A DNA stretch of 64,000 bases from JAGOTP01 sp964598725 (GCA_964598725.1 CAZRCW010000001.1:186001-250000); one strand, 5' to 3'; positions 8,156-16,613 are shown, numbered from the stretch's first letter. Notes: generated from the letters alone by a model not told the origin. Program-made: numbers and translations.

Positions 8156-8255
8156 AGCCCTAAATGGCTCGCCATCTCACCCGTCGGATGTCTCTGATCG
8201 CACGATCAAGACGGGAATCCTCCCTAGGTGATCAGCATTCACTGGTTTCCTGAGT

Positions 8256-8280
8256 AGGACATCCTCCGTCCTTTTATTAT
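8256..8280 (+). terminator. Intrinsic terminator of the 7442 gene
   Basis: AGGAC/GTCCT hairpin followed by TTTTATTATT. The T-rich tail also supplies the -10 box (TATTCT, 8278-8283) of the next gene. Confidence 0.6.
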
Positions 8281-8289
8281 TCTCTCCTC

Positions 8290-9267
8290 ATGCTGTATAT
8301 GCGTCAGAAGACTCTTGCGGTGATCGTTGGGTTGGTTGTGATTGTAATCGCTCTGTTTGCGTTTGTACGTACTCAAAAACCGGCTCCGATCGAACGTACG
8401 GTTAAGATTGGGTATTTCAATCAGCACTTAGGCTCGGTTCCACTCTTCTTAGCCGAGCAGAAGGGTCTGTTTGCGAAGCACGGCGTAAAGGTTGAGCTTG
8501 TACCAATCGCTTCATCCAACCAAGCGACAGATGCATTGGTCCGTAACGATATCGATCTCGGCATTATCTCGATGATCCCGGTCTTGAATGCGGAGAGCAA
8601 AGATTCAGGCAAGATCAAGCTTGTCAGCGCTTCGGTGATCTCAAAACAGGGGACGTTCGACAGTATCGTAGTGAAATCTGACTCCGGGATTGAATCGTTA
8701 CGTGATGCAAAAGTGAAAAAGGTCGCGGTGTTTCCAGGAACAACCGCGACTAATTTCTTGAAGACCTATTTGAAGTCGCAAGGCATCGATCCTACGCAGA
8801 TCGAGTTCGTACAGATGCCGCCTCAGAACCAGCTTGCCGCCCTTCAGTCGGGTGCCGTACAAGCTGCGCATATGCTTGAGCCAACGCTGAGCCTGACATT
8901 GGCTCAAAGTGACTACAAGCGCATCACTGGCAGTATCTACGCCAGCGCCTTTGATCAATCGCCGATCGGTGGCTATGGCATGTCGGCGGCCTTTGCGAAT
9001 CAGTATCCAGAACTCGCCAAGCAAACGGTGCTCGCTGTGCAGGAGGCGAGCGCGTATGAGCTCGCGCACCCGGACGAAGCGCGCCAGGTGATCGTGGAGA
9101 AGTTCGCTGTCGCTCCAGAAGTTGCCGCTAAAATGAGTCTGCTGCCATTCGCTCGCTTTGAGGACTTGGCGCCGAACTTCCTTGGGTCGTTCGTCGATCT
9201 TCTGATGACGATGGGTGAGGTCCAGACCCGTCCGAATCTGGATGGAATGATTTATCGCGCCTCGTAA
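8290..9267 (+). CDS. Membrane-anchored ABC-type substrate-binding protein (NMT1/SsuA-like)
   Basis: Periplasmic-binding-protein fold of the nitrate/sulfonate/thiamine-precursor type: VKIGYFNQHLGSVPLFLAEQKGLFAKHGVKVELVP (about residues 38-72), then DALVRNDIDLGIIS and VAVFPGTTATNFLKTYL. One N-terminal membrane helix (LAVIVGLVVIVIALFAFV) anchors it; there is no lipobox. The ATG at 8290 lies 6 nt behind a TATTCT -10 box. No permease or ATPase gene is adjacent, so it may serve a distant transporter or act as a ligand sensor. Followed by a strong terminator. Confidence 0.85.
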   Translation: MLYMRQKTLAVIVGLVVIVIALFAFVRTQKPAPIERTVKIGYFNQHLGSVPLFLAEQKGLFAKHGVKVELVPIASSNQATDALVRNDIDLGIISMIPVLNAESKDSGKIKLVSASVISKQGTFDSIVVKSDSGIESLRDAKVKKVAVFPGTTATNFLKTYLKSQGIDPTQIEFVQMPPQNQLAALQSGAVQAAHMLEPTLSLTLAQSDYKRITGSIYASAFDQSPIGGYGMSAAFANQYPELAKQTVLAVQEASAYELAHPDEARQVIVEKFAVAPEVAAKMSLLPFARFEDLAPNFLGSFVDLLMTMGEVQTRPNLDGMIYRAS

Positions 9268-9290
9268 GCCAGATTAATCTTTCGTGTAAT

Positions 9291-9323
9291 AGTAAAACTA
9301 CCGGCATAACCGGTAGTTTTACT
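9291..9323 (+). terminator. Intrinsic terminator of the solute-binding protein gene
   Basis: Arms AGTAAAACTACCGG and CCGGTAGTTTTACT; near-perfect and probably bidirectional. Confidence 0.9.
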
Positions 9324-9344
9324 GTTGAGGCACAACAAGTCATT

Positions 9345-9400
9345 AAAAAGCAGAACGCACCCGTTGGGCGAGAACGAGTCCGTTCTGCTGCGCGGGTGCG
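9345..9400 (-). terminator. GC-rich hairpin terminator of the 9422-9868 gene
   Basis: Arms CGCACCC (9356-9362) and GGGTGCG (9394-9400) enclose an inner AGAAC/GTTCT hairpin. On the minus strand five Ts follow (9349-9345). Confidence 0.8.
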
Positions 9401-9421
9401 CGGACCGATCGTTGCGACCGG

Positions 9422-9868
9422 TTAGGTTTCGAGCGAACTCCGCGGGATGCGGGTCGCATAGATGTAGAGTTCCGACCGCCTCTGGCCCTTTGACAGGCGC
9501 AAGTAGCGGTCGTCACCGAGGTAGATGACGAGGTCCCGCACGGTGTCGTTCTTCACGAACCGCAGGAGCGCCTGCTCGACGTAGGCGTCGCTCGCGGTCG
9601 CGAGCGTGTACGTCTCGTCCGGGTTACTCGAGAAGGCGGGCTCCTCGATGGTCGACTGCCCGTAGGCGTAGTACCTCTTGGTCTCCATGTCGAGCGCTAG
9701 GGTCACGCCAGCGAAGTCGATCTTCGGCCGGTACGTCACCTTGCGGTCGTTACTCGCAAGCCCGAAGAGGTAGTAGAGGATGGCGCCTCGCCACTCCGAA
9801 CCATTGAAGTTCCGGTTGCCGCTCACCTGATGAAACCGACACACGGGAACCAGATGTCGAACTTCCAT
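9422..9868 (-). CDS. Hypothetical protein, 148 residues, stand-alone GC-rich unit
   Basis: No family recognised. The sequence is of mixed secondary structure (KIDFAGVTLALDMETKRYYAYGQ, LVIYLGDDRYLRLSKGQRR). The ATG at 9868 is preceded by ACGGAGTGGTC, a real Shine-Dalgarno, which native genes here lack. It has a consensus promoter 70 nt upstream and a hairpin terminator. The ~70-nt leader contains a CTGGAC/GTCCAG dyad. Composition is GC-richer than the flanking housekeeping genes. Confidence 0.75.
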   Translation of the reverse strand: MEVRHLVPVCRFHQVSGNRNFNGSEWRGAILYYLFGLASNDRKVTYRPKIDFAGVTLALDMETKRYYAYGQSTIEEPAFSSNPDETYTLATASDAYVEQALLRFVKNDTVRDLVIYLGDDRYLRLSKGQRRSELYIYATRIPRSSLET

Positions 9869-9936
9869 GACCACTCCGTTACGAGAGATACCGCTTCACT
9901 GGACCGTCCAGCGAATGAATCTCAATGCAACCTCCA

Positions 9937-9965
9937 ATTATAGCATATTTTGTTATTTATGTCAA
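9937..9965 (-). promoter_or_regulatory. Consensus sigma70-type promoter
   Basis: On the minus strand TTGACA (9965-9960), 17 bp, TATAAT (9942-9937). Both hexamers are perfect consensus. An AT-rich TTTTGAT precedes the -35. Confidence 0.9.
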
Positions 9966-10123
9966 TCAAAAATGGAACAACTTTGTACCAAAATTGTCTA
10001 AAACAAGCCGGATTTTCGATTAAGTCATTATTTGAAATGACCGAAGAATGGTTTTCTTTATAATTAGCAGAATTTGATTTAAAAGAAGAAGACCTCCTGA
10101 AGGACTTCTGCTACTCTGTGGCT

Positions 10124-10912
10124 ATGCCAACAACTTCCAAGGAGCTGGTACATGAATTACAAAACACCCGTCTCTTGGAATTGGTTCGAGAACGAAGCCT
10201 CCAGACGATCGCTGATGTCATTGCTTTGATGACGCTGATCGGTGAAACGGTTGAAAAAGACGACGGCCTCTGGTGGTTCAACTCGTTATACCGCGATGTA
10301 ACCATCGCGATTGAGCGTGATTGGGAGGCGGGGAAATGGGCGCATCAAGCTTGGCTCGTGCATTTGGATGTAGGATTCTCCGAGCTGTATTTTCAAGCGA
10401 TTGAGTGTTGGCTTATGAAGTCACCCGAGATGCCTCGAGCGTGGACGCCACTTTTTACGCTCCGTTACCATCCGAAGATCGCACCGGTACAATTTGCGTT
10501 AGCCGGAGTGAATGCACACATCAATCGTGATCTCGCACTGGCCGTTGTTCAGGCGTGTGAAAGAACGGGAACCGTTCCCCAGCGTGGAACGCCAGAAGAA
10601 GCCGATTACATCCGTGTAAATATGATTCTGGAAGAAGTCGAAGTCAAAGCGATGCAGGAGATGGCGCGTGGAATGCTGAAAATGGTATCGAGCCGCGTGA
10701 ATCCGTTGGATAAAAAAATCGCGATGACACTCATTGGTTGGGCGCGGGACGTTGCTTGGAATAATGCGGAAGCCTATTGGCATTGGACGCAGATCACGCC
10801 GAACGCGGAACACGCGGCCAAAGTCGTGCGGAATATGGATCGAATGGCGGAGCGGATGGGGCAGGGGATTCTCCTGCCGCCGTCGAGTGTTCGAGGGCAT
10901 GCGTTGCTATGA
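10124..10912 (+). CDS. DUF5995-like protein
   Basis: 262 residues, all-helical and soluble. The central block (TLRYHPKIAPVQFALAGVNAHINRDLALAVVQACE, about residues 105-140) resembles the NAHIN-DL core of DUF5995 proteins, whose biochemical role is unknown. The ATG at 10124 sits 6 nt behind a TACTCT box (10112-10117), implying a nearly leaderless mRNA; an in-frame GTG at 10118 overlaps that spacing. It shares an ATGA overlap with the Smr gene, so the two are translated together. Confidence 0.7.
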   Translation: MPTTSKELVHELQNTRLLELVRERSLQTIADVIALMTLIGETVEKDDGLWWFNSLYRDVTIAIERDWEAGKWAHQAWLVHLDVGFSELYFQAIECWLMKSPEMPRAWTPLFTLRYHPKIAPVQFALAGVNAHINRDLALAVVQACERTGTVPQRGTPEEADYIRVNMILEEVEVKAMQEMARGMLKMVSSRVNPLDKKIAMTLIGWARDVAWNNAEAYWHWTQITPNAEHAAKVVRNMDRMAERMGQGILLPPSSVRGHALL

Positions 10913-11205
10913 CCCCAGAAGCCTTGGTGCGACTCGCGGAGATGGATGAATCGCTCTTCCTAGAGTTGGATTTACATGAAGCCTATCTACAAATTGATCC
11001 GGTACGGCATATCCAGCAAGCCTTGATCGATGGTCGTAAGATGGGAAAGCCTGTTGTGAAGTTGATTCATGGTCGTGGCGCAGGTGTTTTACAAGACAAG
11101 GCGCGTCGCTGTCTCGAGCAATTGAGGCGAAAAGAAAAGCTCGTCTATTTCCGATCTTCGGATCGGTTAGACGAGCTTGGGGCGGTGATCTATATCGTGA
11201 TTTGA
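10909..11205 (+). CDS. Smr-domain protein
   Basis: A 98-residue single-domain protein. The Smr core is plain: LDLHEAYLQ (about residues 16-24) and VVKLIHGRGAGVLQDKARRCL (about 46-66), with the LDLH and HGRG motifs. Smr domains are nicking endonucleases or RNA-binding modules in MutS2 and small stand-alone proteins. The start at 10909 overlaps the stop of the DUF5995-like gene (ATGA). Its 3' end overlaps the convergent 11190 gene by 16 bp. Confidence 0.88.
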   Translation: MTPEALVRLAEMDESLFLELDLHEAYLQIDPVRHIQQALIDGRKMGKPVVKLIHGRGAGVLQDKARRCLEQLRRKEKLVYFRSSDRLDELGAVIYIVI

Positions 11206-11420
11206 GGTGGCTTTTCAGGTGGAGCGGGAGCCGGTGTCGGTTCGGGCTCTTTGTTGATGGCTTGTAATTCGTCGAGCTCGGCTTTGAAGAGCATTCCAAC
11301 TTCGTCCTGTTTTTCGGCTGGCAGATCATCAAAAATATCCCGCCAGTAATTCAGCTCGTCCGCCTCTTCGCCAAGGGCGATGAGTTGATCGAGTAATGGT
11401 TCGAGTTCTTGTTTGGTCAT
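11190..11420 (-). CDS. Hypothetical acidic protein, 76 residues
   Basis: Short, acidic and helical (LLDQLIALGEEADELNYWRDIFDDLPAEKQDEVGMLF) with a Pro-rich tail (PEPTPAPAPPEKPP). No known family. It lies 6 bp downstream of the 11427-12338 gene on the same strand and is likely its operon partner. Confidence 0.65.
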   Translation of the reverse strand: MTKQELEPLLDQLIALGEEADELNYWRDIFDDLPAEKQDEVGMLFKAELDELQAINKEPEPTPAPAPPEKPPQITI

Positions 11421-11426
11421 AGGACA

Positions 11427-12338
11427 TTAAGCAGCTTCACGTTCGCCTTTGCGGTAGTCGGCGACTTTTTTTAGCCCGGTCACGATCTGCTTATCTACCC
11501 ATTCTTCGCCTTTGAAAACCAATTTAGGATGGGTCGCCATAAAGCCAGCAGTTGTTGCCATCACGCGGGCGCCTCGCACTGCCCCTTTTTCGGCAAGCTT
11601 TGCTCCCAGCTTCCCGACGAGTTCAACGCTTTTTCCGGTCAAACGAGCAACTTCACCGATGCCGGTTAAATCGAGAACAACACAAGCCGCACCCATGGCA
11701 CCATGGATGATTCGGTCGCTGCCGGTCAGCTTTTCGCCGATCACGTTTTCACCGCGGACAGCTTCGACGACCATTTTGAGACTGCCGGCGACAGGGATCA
11801 GGTCCGCCAACTCGTTGAGAGCGCTTTTCAGAACGCCAGCGCGTTTTTCTTGGGCGCCTTCCATGACTTTTTCACGACGTTCGGCTTTTGATTCGCGTTT
11901 CTCCGTGACCGCTTCCGCTTTCTTTGGAGACGCTGTTTCGGTTGCAGATGAGGCGCCGGTGGCAAGCTTGTCTTTTACCTTGTCTTCGATGCGACCTTTA
12001 AAGGCGGTTAGAGCAGCCTCAAAACGAGCGGCATTGGCGGCAAGTTTTTCGTTAACTCCGGTCGCTGCCGCTACTTTTTCTTGTCCACCACGCGAGAGCG
12101 GAAGCCCTTCAGCGAAGCTGGCTAAGCGTTGTGCACCTTGGCTGATAGCCTCCTTGGTTTTACGGTCGACGTACTCGGTGAGATTCTGCTTTTGTTCACC
12201 GAAGATCTTTAAACTCGTGATCTTCTCAAACGCTTTACGCGCAAGACCGCGGCTTTCAACGGCTTGAGCCGCTTGTTGCGCCTCCTGAGGAGCCGGAGCT
12301 TCACGACGAGGTAGTTCTTCAACGCGCTGGGTATCCAT
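11427..12338 (-). CDS. CPR protein with pre-toxin TG-like region
   Basis: 303 residues. The N-terminal half is Ala/Lys/Glu-rich and probably coiled coil. Near residues 170-215 the block ELADLIPVAGSLKMVVEA followed by GENVIGEKLTGSDRIIHGAMGA resembles the pre-toxin TG module that precedes toxin domains in polymorphic toxins. The rest is Gly/Ala-rich amphipathic helix (VARLTGKSVELVGKLGAKLAEKG). No toxin domain follows, so it may be a structural relative rather than a toxin. Middle gene of a three-gene minus-strand run (12512 to 11190). Confidence 0.55.
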   Translation of the reverse strand: MDTQRVEELPRREAPAPQEAQQAAQAVESRGLARKAFEKITSLKIFGEQKQNLTEYVDRKTKEAISQGAQRLASFAEGLPLSRGGQEKVAAATGVNEKLAANAARFEAALTAFKGRIEDKVKDKLATGASSATETASPKKAEAVTEKRESKAERREKVMEGAQEKRAGVLKSALNELADLIPVAGSLKMVVEAVRGENVIGEKLTGSDRIIHGAMGAACVVLDLTGIGEVARLTGKSVELVGKLGAKLAEKGAVRGARVMATTAGFMATHPKLVFKGEEWVDKQIVTGLKKVADYRKGEREAA

Positions 12339-12341
12339 AGG

Positions 12342-12512
12342 TTAGGTAGCGATCTGGGCTTGTAATTCGCTGACGGTTTCTTTGTCTAACGCACCGGCAT
12401 ATTCATTTAAAATCGCATCGCGCTCACGTTCGAGCGCTTCGAATTCGTCGGCGTATTGGTCGTAGAATTCGCCCAAGGCTTTGAGCTCGGCTTGTTCTTG
12501 GTCGGCGTCCAT
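12342..12512 (-). CDS. Small acidic coiled-coil protein, 56 residues
   Basis: Starting at MDADQEQAELKALGEF, a short acidic helix with heptad character. The start at 12512 lies 7 nt behind a TATCCT -10 box on the minus strand, which rules out longer in-frame starts. It heads a run with the two downstream genes (gaps of 3 and 6 bp). No family recognised. Confidence 0.65.
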   Translation of the reverse strand: MDADQEQAELKALGEFYDQYADEFEALERERDAILNEYAGALDKETVSELQAQIAT

Positions 12513-12556
12513 GGAGGGTAGGATACTGGATTGGCGAGGGGATGTGAAACGTCGAG

Positions 12557-12585
12557 TTGAAAAAAGGCGAAAAGACCAGTAGGAT
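12557..12585 (+). promoter_or_regulatory. Sigma70-type promoter
   Basis: TTGAAA (12557-12562), 17 bp, TAGGAT (12580-12585). Drives the 12629 gene. Confidence 0.8.
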
Positions 12586-12628
12586 CCTGGCGGACGTTGA
12601 CAATCGGAAGACAAGGAAGGAGGCGCCG

Positions 12629-13420
12629 ATGTTTCGAGGAGGTTTCACGCAGAAGCGTACAGCTCGCACTGTAACCGATACCCCTCCGGTTTCGGGGACG
12701 GTTGTGCTCGTAGACGACTCCGGCGGTGTCCGAGATCTACCCGGCCGTAAAGGCGGGCGGAGCTCGGTCGCTGATCAAACGAGTGGCATTCTCGCTGCTC
12801 GTCGAGGAATCGAGCGTGGGGCGCTCGAGAGCCGCCTCGATGCGTGTGTCGAAGGTGAGCCGCTCTTCACCTCCCAGGAGCTAGCAGAAGCGGCGCTGGT
12901 CGTGGCTCGTCCCTCGGCCCGTTCGTCAGGGATTCGACTACTGCCACGTCGCGACGATGTTCCGGAGAAGGCGACGATCGTGTCGCTTGATCTGACGAAC
13001 AAGGTCGGGCAGTTGCTCGCCATGTCTCACGATGTTGGCGTGGTGCTCGCTGATGCGCGGGAGCGTGTCGGTCTTCCGCCGACATCGAATGCACTCGCCA
13101 AGCGCTCTCATCAAACGCTCGATGTCCGTCCTGGTCCGGTCAGGGCATTGCCGCTGTCTGACGTGTCTTGGAGGGCGCGCCGTGCCTACAGCGCGCTCGA
13201 AAAGCGCGGAACCTTGCCGAGTGGCTGCTTCGACGGACCGGTCGGCTTCGTCCAGCGCATGCTGGCACCGATTCCCAGGGATAAGGTGGAAAAGCTCTTG
13301 ATCGAGTTGATCGATGCCGGCCTGCTCGAGGCACGCGTGCATCTGATCACTCTCGGTCGACCCGACTGGCGATCGCTCTCATTCCCGCGAGGGAGGAAGC
13401 AGCGTGCTGGTTCTGGGTGA
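12629..13420 (+). CDS. Hypothetical basic protein, 263 residues, stand-alone GC-rich unit
   Basis: No family recognised. Arg-rich throughout, with no membrane segment; the C-terminal third (ARRAYSALEKRG, then DKVEKLLIELIDAGLLEARV) has a winged-helix feel but no firm match. The start at 12629 is set by AGGAAGGAGG five nt upstream, one of the strongest Shine-Dalgarno sites in the window. An earlier in-frame TTG (12557) is the -35 box. Promoter, ~40-nt leader, gene and a 12-bp-arm terminator make a complete unit with GC-rich third positions. Confidence 0.75.
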   Translation: MFRGGFTQKRTARTVTDTPPVSGTVVLVDDSGGVRDLPGRKGGRSSVADQTSGILAARRGIERGALESRLDACVEGEPLFTSQELAEAALVVARPSARSSGIRLLPRRDDVPEKATIVSLDLTNKVGQLLAMSHDVGVVLADARERVGLPPTSNALAKRSHQTLDVRPGPVRALPLSDVSWRARRAYSALEKRGTLPSGCFDGPVGFVQRMLAPIPRDKVEKLLIELIDAGLLEARVHLITLGRPDWRSLSFPRGRKQRAGSG

Positions 13421-13427
13421 ACAACGA

Positions 13428-13469
13428 ACGGCGTCCAGGGACTCTCCTGGACGCCGTCGTCATTTTTTT
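13428..13469 (+). terminator. Strong intrinsic terminator
   Basis: Arms ACGGCGTCCAGG and CCTGGACGCCGT (12 bp each) followed by seven Ts. Confidence 0.95.
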
Positions 13470-13480
13470 GAATGATTGTC

Positions 13481-14605
13481 TTAGCTGATGCGTTTGTACC
13501 CACCACGCACACCGTTCTTGCTCAGTACTACCTGCCACAACTGATTGTAACGCGCGCGGAACCCAGCGGCACAAATGAGAAGGTAGAAGCTCCACATGCG
13601 GTGGAAGCGCTCGTCGTATTTCTTGGACAGCTCTGGCCAATGCGCCTCAGTATTTTTGTACCATTCCATCAACGTCGTATCGTAGTCAGCGCTGAAGTTG
13701 TGCCAGTCTTCCATAACGAATAAGCCTTCGATCGCTTTGCCGATCTGGGCGACGGACGGGAGCATCGAGTTTGGGAAAATGTATTTTTCGATCCATGGAT
13801 CGGTCGTCGTGACGGACTTCAAGCCGCCGATCGTGTGGAGCAGGAATAGGCCACCGTCCTTCAAACAACGGTTCGCAACTTCAAAATATTCACGGTAGTT
13901 CTTGTAACCAACGTGTTCGAACATGCCGAGCGAGATGATGTGGTCGAACTGCTCGTTCACATCGCGATAATCTTGAAGACGGATCTCGACTTCCAATCCT
14001 TTGCAACGTTCTTTGGCGAGTTCGACCTGTTCTTTTGAGATCGTGACACCAACGACTTTCGCTCCGTACTTCTCAGCAGCGAATTTGGCGAAGCTGCCCC
14101 AGCCACAACCAATGTCGAGAATGCGATCACCTTTCTTCAAACCGATCTTGCGACAGACGAGATCAAGCTTCGCTTCTTGCGCCTCATCAAGATTGGTTGC
14201 ATCTTTCCAGTAGCCACAGGTGTACACCATACGCTTGTCGAGCATGGCTTCATACAAGTCGTTTCCGAGATCGTAATGCTCTTCGCCGACTTTGCGCGCG
14301 CGGGTTTTGTTCTGGCGGTTCTGAAGATAGGAAGCAACAACATTTTTAAACAAGCCGAACGACGGCTTGAGTTTGTCTTTGATGCGGTGTTCCAAAACCT
14401 TATCGATGAACTGATCGATGGCATCACATTCCCACCAGCCGTCCATATAGCTCTCGCCGAGACCCATCGTCCCTTCGGACAAGACGCGGCCGTAAAAGCG
14501 CTCATCTTTGACGCGAACATCCCACGGGCGGGTGCCGTTGATTTCGATCCCGCTCCCTTCAATTAACTGCTCGATCTGTGCTTTGAGTGGATTGGCTGAG
14601 GCCAT
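13481..14605 (-). CDS. cfa: Cyclopropane-fatty-acyl-phospholipid synthase
   Basis: Adds a SAM-derived methylene to unsaturated acyl chains of membrane phospholipids. Features: YDLGNDLYEAMLDKRMVYTCGYW (about residues 112-134), SAM motif ILDIGCGWGSFAKFAAEKYG (about 163-182), SLGMFEHVGYKNY, and the conserved C-terminal LLICAAGFRARYNQLWQVV with its Cys. At 374 residues it is normal length. The ATG at 14605 lies 9 nt behind TATTCT and after a TTTTCTCTCT tract. Notable in an organism likely to import its lipids, as it modifies rather than makes them. Confidence 0.95.
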   Translation of the reverse strand: MASANPLKAQIEQLIEGSGIEINGTRPWDVRVKDERFYGRVLSEGTMGLGESYMDGWWECDAIDQFIDKVLEHRIKDKLKPSFGLFKNVVASYLQNRQNKTRARKVGEEHYDLGNDLYEAMLDKRMVYTCGYWKDATNLDEAQEAKLDLVCRKIGLKKGDRILDIGCGWGSFAKFAAEKYGAKVVGVTISKEQVELAKERCKGLEVEIRLQDYRDVNEQFDHIISLGMFEHVGYKNYREYFEVANRCLKDGGLFLLHTIGGLKSVTTTDPWIEKYIFPNSMLPSVAQIGKAIEGLFVMEDWHNFSADYDTTLMEWYKNTEAHWPELSKKYDERFHRMWSFYLLICAAGFRARYNQLWQVVLSKNGVRGGYKRIS

Positions 14606-14654
14606 AGAGAGAAAAGAATATGGCAGAACTGTGCCACAACTGCTGAAGATTGCA

Positions 14655-14683
14655 AACAAAAACACCACCTTTCGGTGGTGCTT
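14655..14683 (-). terminator. Intrinsic terminator after tRNA-Gly
   Basis: CACCACC/GGTGGTG with a GAAA loop, followed by TTTTTGTTT on the minus strand. Confidence 0.9.
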
Positions 14684-14688
14684 CTGTA

Positions 14689-14763
14689 TGGAGCGGGTAA
14701 GGGGAATCGAACCCCTGTCTCCAACTTGGAAGGCTGGAGTAATAGCCATTATACGATACCCGC
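14689..14763 (-). tRNA. tRNA-Gly (TCC), CCA encoded
   Basis: Acceptor GCGGGTA/TACCCGC, anticodon loop CTTCCAA (TCC) and T arm GGGG-TTCGATT-CCCC. Discriminator T, and CCA is encoded (14691-14689). Confidence 0.97.
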
Positions 14764-14820
14764 AGGTCGATTTGTGGGCTTATATTCGCAGATTTAAAAT
14801 CTCTGCGCAAGGGCGAGTTC

Positions 14821-16047
14821 CTAGAGCTCGCCCGTTACCTGCAGGATCACCGTTTTGAGATAGCGTCCTTCTGGGAAGGCGAGTAGTTCGGCGTGGTCAA
14901 CATCGTGGCCGATCCATTCGATTAGACGGACTTGTTTTCCGGAACGCCCGGCAGCGATGCGCAACATCGAACGGAAATCTTCTGGGGTGATGCGGCCAGA
15001 ACACGAGCTCGTGACGAGAATGCCGCCGACAGGAAGGTGGCGCAAGCACGACGCATTCAAGAACGTATACGCCTTGAGTGCCTGTTCGGCATGTGAACCA
15101 TCTTTTGTGAGCGCTGGCGGATCGCAAATAATTAAATCGTAAGGGCCACCAGGAAGTTCGGCGGCTTCGAGCATCGGAAAAATATCCGCTTCGACTTGTT
15201 CGCAGATTGATTCATTGTTCGGATCAAAGCCGTTCACTTCCAGTGTCTTTTCAGCCGTTTCCAAAGCGATTGTTGATGCATCCACGTTTTGTACAAAGCT
15301 TGCGCCCCCCTTCAAGGCGTGCGCACCAAAGGCGCCCGTGTAGCTGAAGAGGTTGATCATACGACGACCCTTCGCCAGACGCTTCACGGCCAAACGAGCT
15401 GGGCGTTGGTCGAGGAAGAACCCGGTTTTTTGTCCCTTCAAAACGTCAGCGAAGAACGTCACGCCATCTTCCAAGAAGGGCACGAGACCATCAACCGTTC
15501 CGTGATGGATCTCAACTTCTTTTGGGGTGAGTCCTTCAATACGACGGGCTTCGACGTCTGAGCGTTCCACGATCGCGAAGTCTTTCGATTGGCTCGCGGC
15601 GAATTGTTTCAAGCCGTCGATGATCTCTGTACGCAAACGATCCATACCGAGCGTGTGTAGCTGGAAGACATACGTTGAATCGTAGCGATCGACGATCAAG
15701 CCTGCGACTCCATCCGTTTCGGCGTGAGCCAAGCGGTAACCAGTTGTCTGGGCTGGGAGATGGCTCATTTTCCAGTCGTGCAGCTCTTGGAGGCGCTTCG
15801 CAAAGAAAGCGGCGTCAATGTTTACCGCTGTTTTATGCGTAATCAAACGCACACGAATCGAGGTTTTTGGGTTCCAGGTTCCGAGGCCGAGCGCTTTGCC
15901 GAGGTTGTCGCGAATCTCTACCAAATCACCCGGTTGGGCGTTGGTTGGATGGGTTTCGATGGCCTCAGAGAAGACCCAAGGATGGCCCGCACGTACCGGA
16001 ATATGGCGGCCAGGCTTGAGGGTGATGAACGGTCGGATAGAAGACAT
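14821..16047 (-). CDS. RlmI-like class I rRNA large-subunit methyltransferase
   Basis: N-terminal PUA-type domain (ITLKPGRHIPVRAGHPWVFSEAI through GDLVEIRD, about residues 6-55), a central linker, then a SAM domain with MINLFSYTGAFGAHALKGGA (about 227-246) and the catalytic-type ICDPPALTKDGSHAEQALKAY plus SCSGRITPEDF. The Cys in SCSG suits an RNA m5C methyltransferase of the RlmI/COG1092 family. The ATG at 16047 lies 8 nt behind CATACT on the minus strand; the upstream GTG (16053) falls inside that gap. Confidence 0.93.
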   Translation of the reverse strand: MSSIRPFITLKPGRHIPVRAGHPWVFSEAIETHPTNAQPGDLVEIRDNLGKALGLGTWNPKTSIRVRLITHKTAVNIDAAFFAKRLQELHDWKMSHLPAQTTGYRLAHAETDGVAGLIVDRYDSTYVFQLHTLGMDRLRTEIIDGLKQFAASQSKDFAIVERSDVEARRIEGLTPKEVEIHHGTVDGLVPFLEDGVTFFADVLKGQKTGFFLDQRPARLAVKRLAKGRRMINLFSYTGAFGAHALKGGASFVQNVDASTIALETAEKTLEVNGFDPNNESICEQVEADIFPMLEAAELPGGPYDLIICDPPALTKDGSHAEQALKAYTFLNASCLRHLPVGGILVTSSCSGRITPEDFRSMLRIAAGRSGKQVRLIEWIGHDVDHAELLAFPEGRYLKTVILQVTGEL

Positions 16048-16088
16048 GTTCACGAGTATGCCTGGAATCGCCGAAAACGTCCATATTT

Positions 16089-16118
16089 ATTGACAAAATA
16101 GCGCTTTTCAGCCTAGTA
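16089..16118 (+). promoter_or_regulatory. Promoter of the HIT-domain gene
   Basis: TTGACA (16089-16094), 18 bp, TAGTAT (16113-16118), 12 nt before the ATG. Confidence 0.75.
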
Positions 16119-16130
16119 TCAACCATTCAT

Positions 16131-16613
16131 ATGGAGCTACGCGAGCCTGCCGCCAAGCGTTCATTGGGTCTTCTATGGCTCATTGTCGGTCTTGTGATTG
16201 GCGGGTTGGTAGGAGCGACGTTTTTTCGATCGCTTGAGCCACGCTCCTTGCTCGCTTGGAACACCTGCCAGGATCGCTCGTGTTTGCGCTTGAACGAGAT
16301 CACCGGGTTGGCTGCTGCTGTTGGCGTAAAGCTCACGGCAGGGCAGTTGCCGCTTGTTGTGCGCGAGACCAAGTATTCGCTCGTCATCCGTCATCCGTTT
16401 CCAGAAGCACGGGTCCACTACATCATCATTCCAAAGAAAGACATCAAAAATATTGGAGAATTGACCACGGAAGATCAGGCGTATTTGATTGATGCCTACG
16501 CGGTCATCCAAGATTTGATCAAAAGTGAGCACTTAAAAACGTACATCGTGAAAACCAACGGCCCTGGTTATCAGGACGTCGCCTACCTCCACTTTCATTT
16601 GATGGCAGAGTAA
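16131..16613 (+). CDS. Membrane-anchored HIT-domain protein
   Basis: One N-terminal membrane helix (LGLLWLIVGLVIGGLVGATFF, about residues 12-32) leads to a HIT nucleotide-binding domain (HYIIIPKKDIKNIGELTTED near 100-120). The C-terminal HIT signature reads QDVAYLHFHLMAE: the last two histidines remain, but the first position of the His triad is Tyr. HIT proteins hydrolyse or transfer nucleoside phosphates; a tethered form with an altered triad may differ in substrate. A Cys pair (CQDRSC, about 46-51) lies just after the membrane helix. Convergent with the CCA enzyme. Confidence 0.88.
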   Translation: MELREPAAKRSLGLLWLIVGLVIGGLVGATFFRSLEPRSLLAWNTCQDRSCLRLNEITGLAAAVGVKLTAGQLPLVVRETKYSLVIRHPFPEARVHYIIIPKKDIKNIGELTTEDQAYLIDAYAVIQDLIKSEHLKTYIVKTNGPGYQDVAYLHFHLMAE

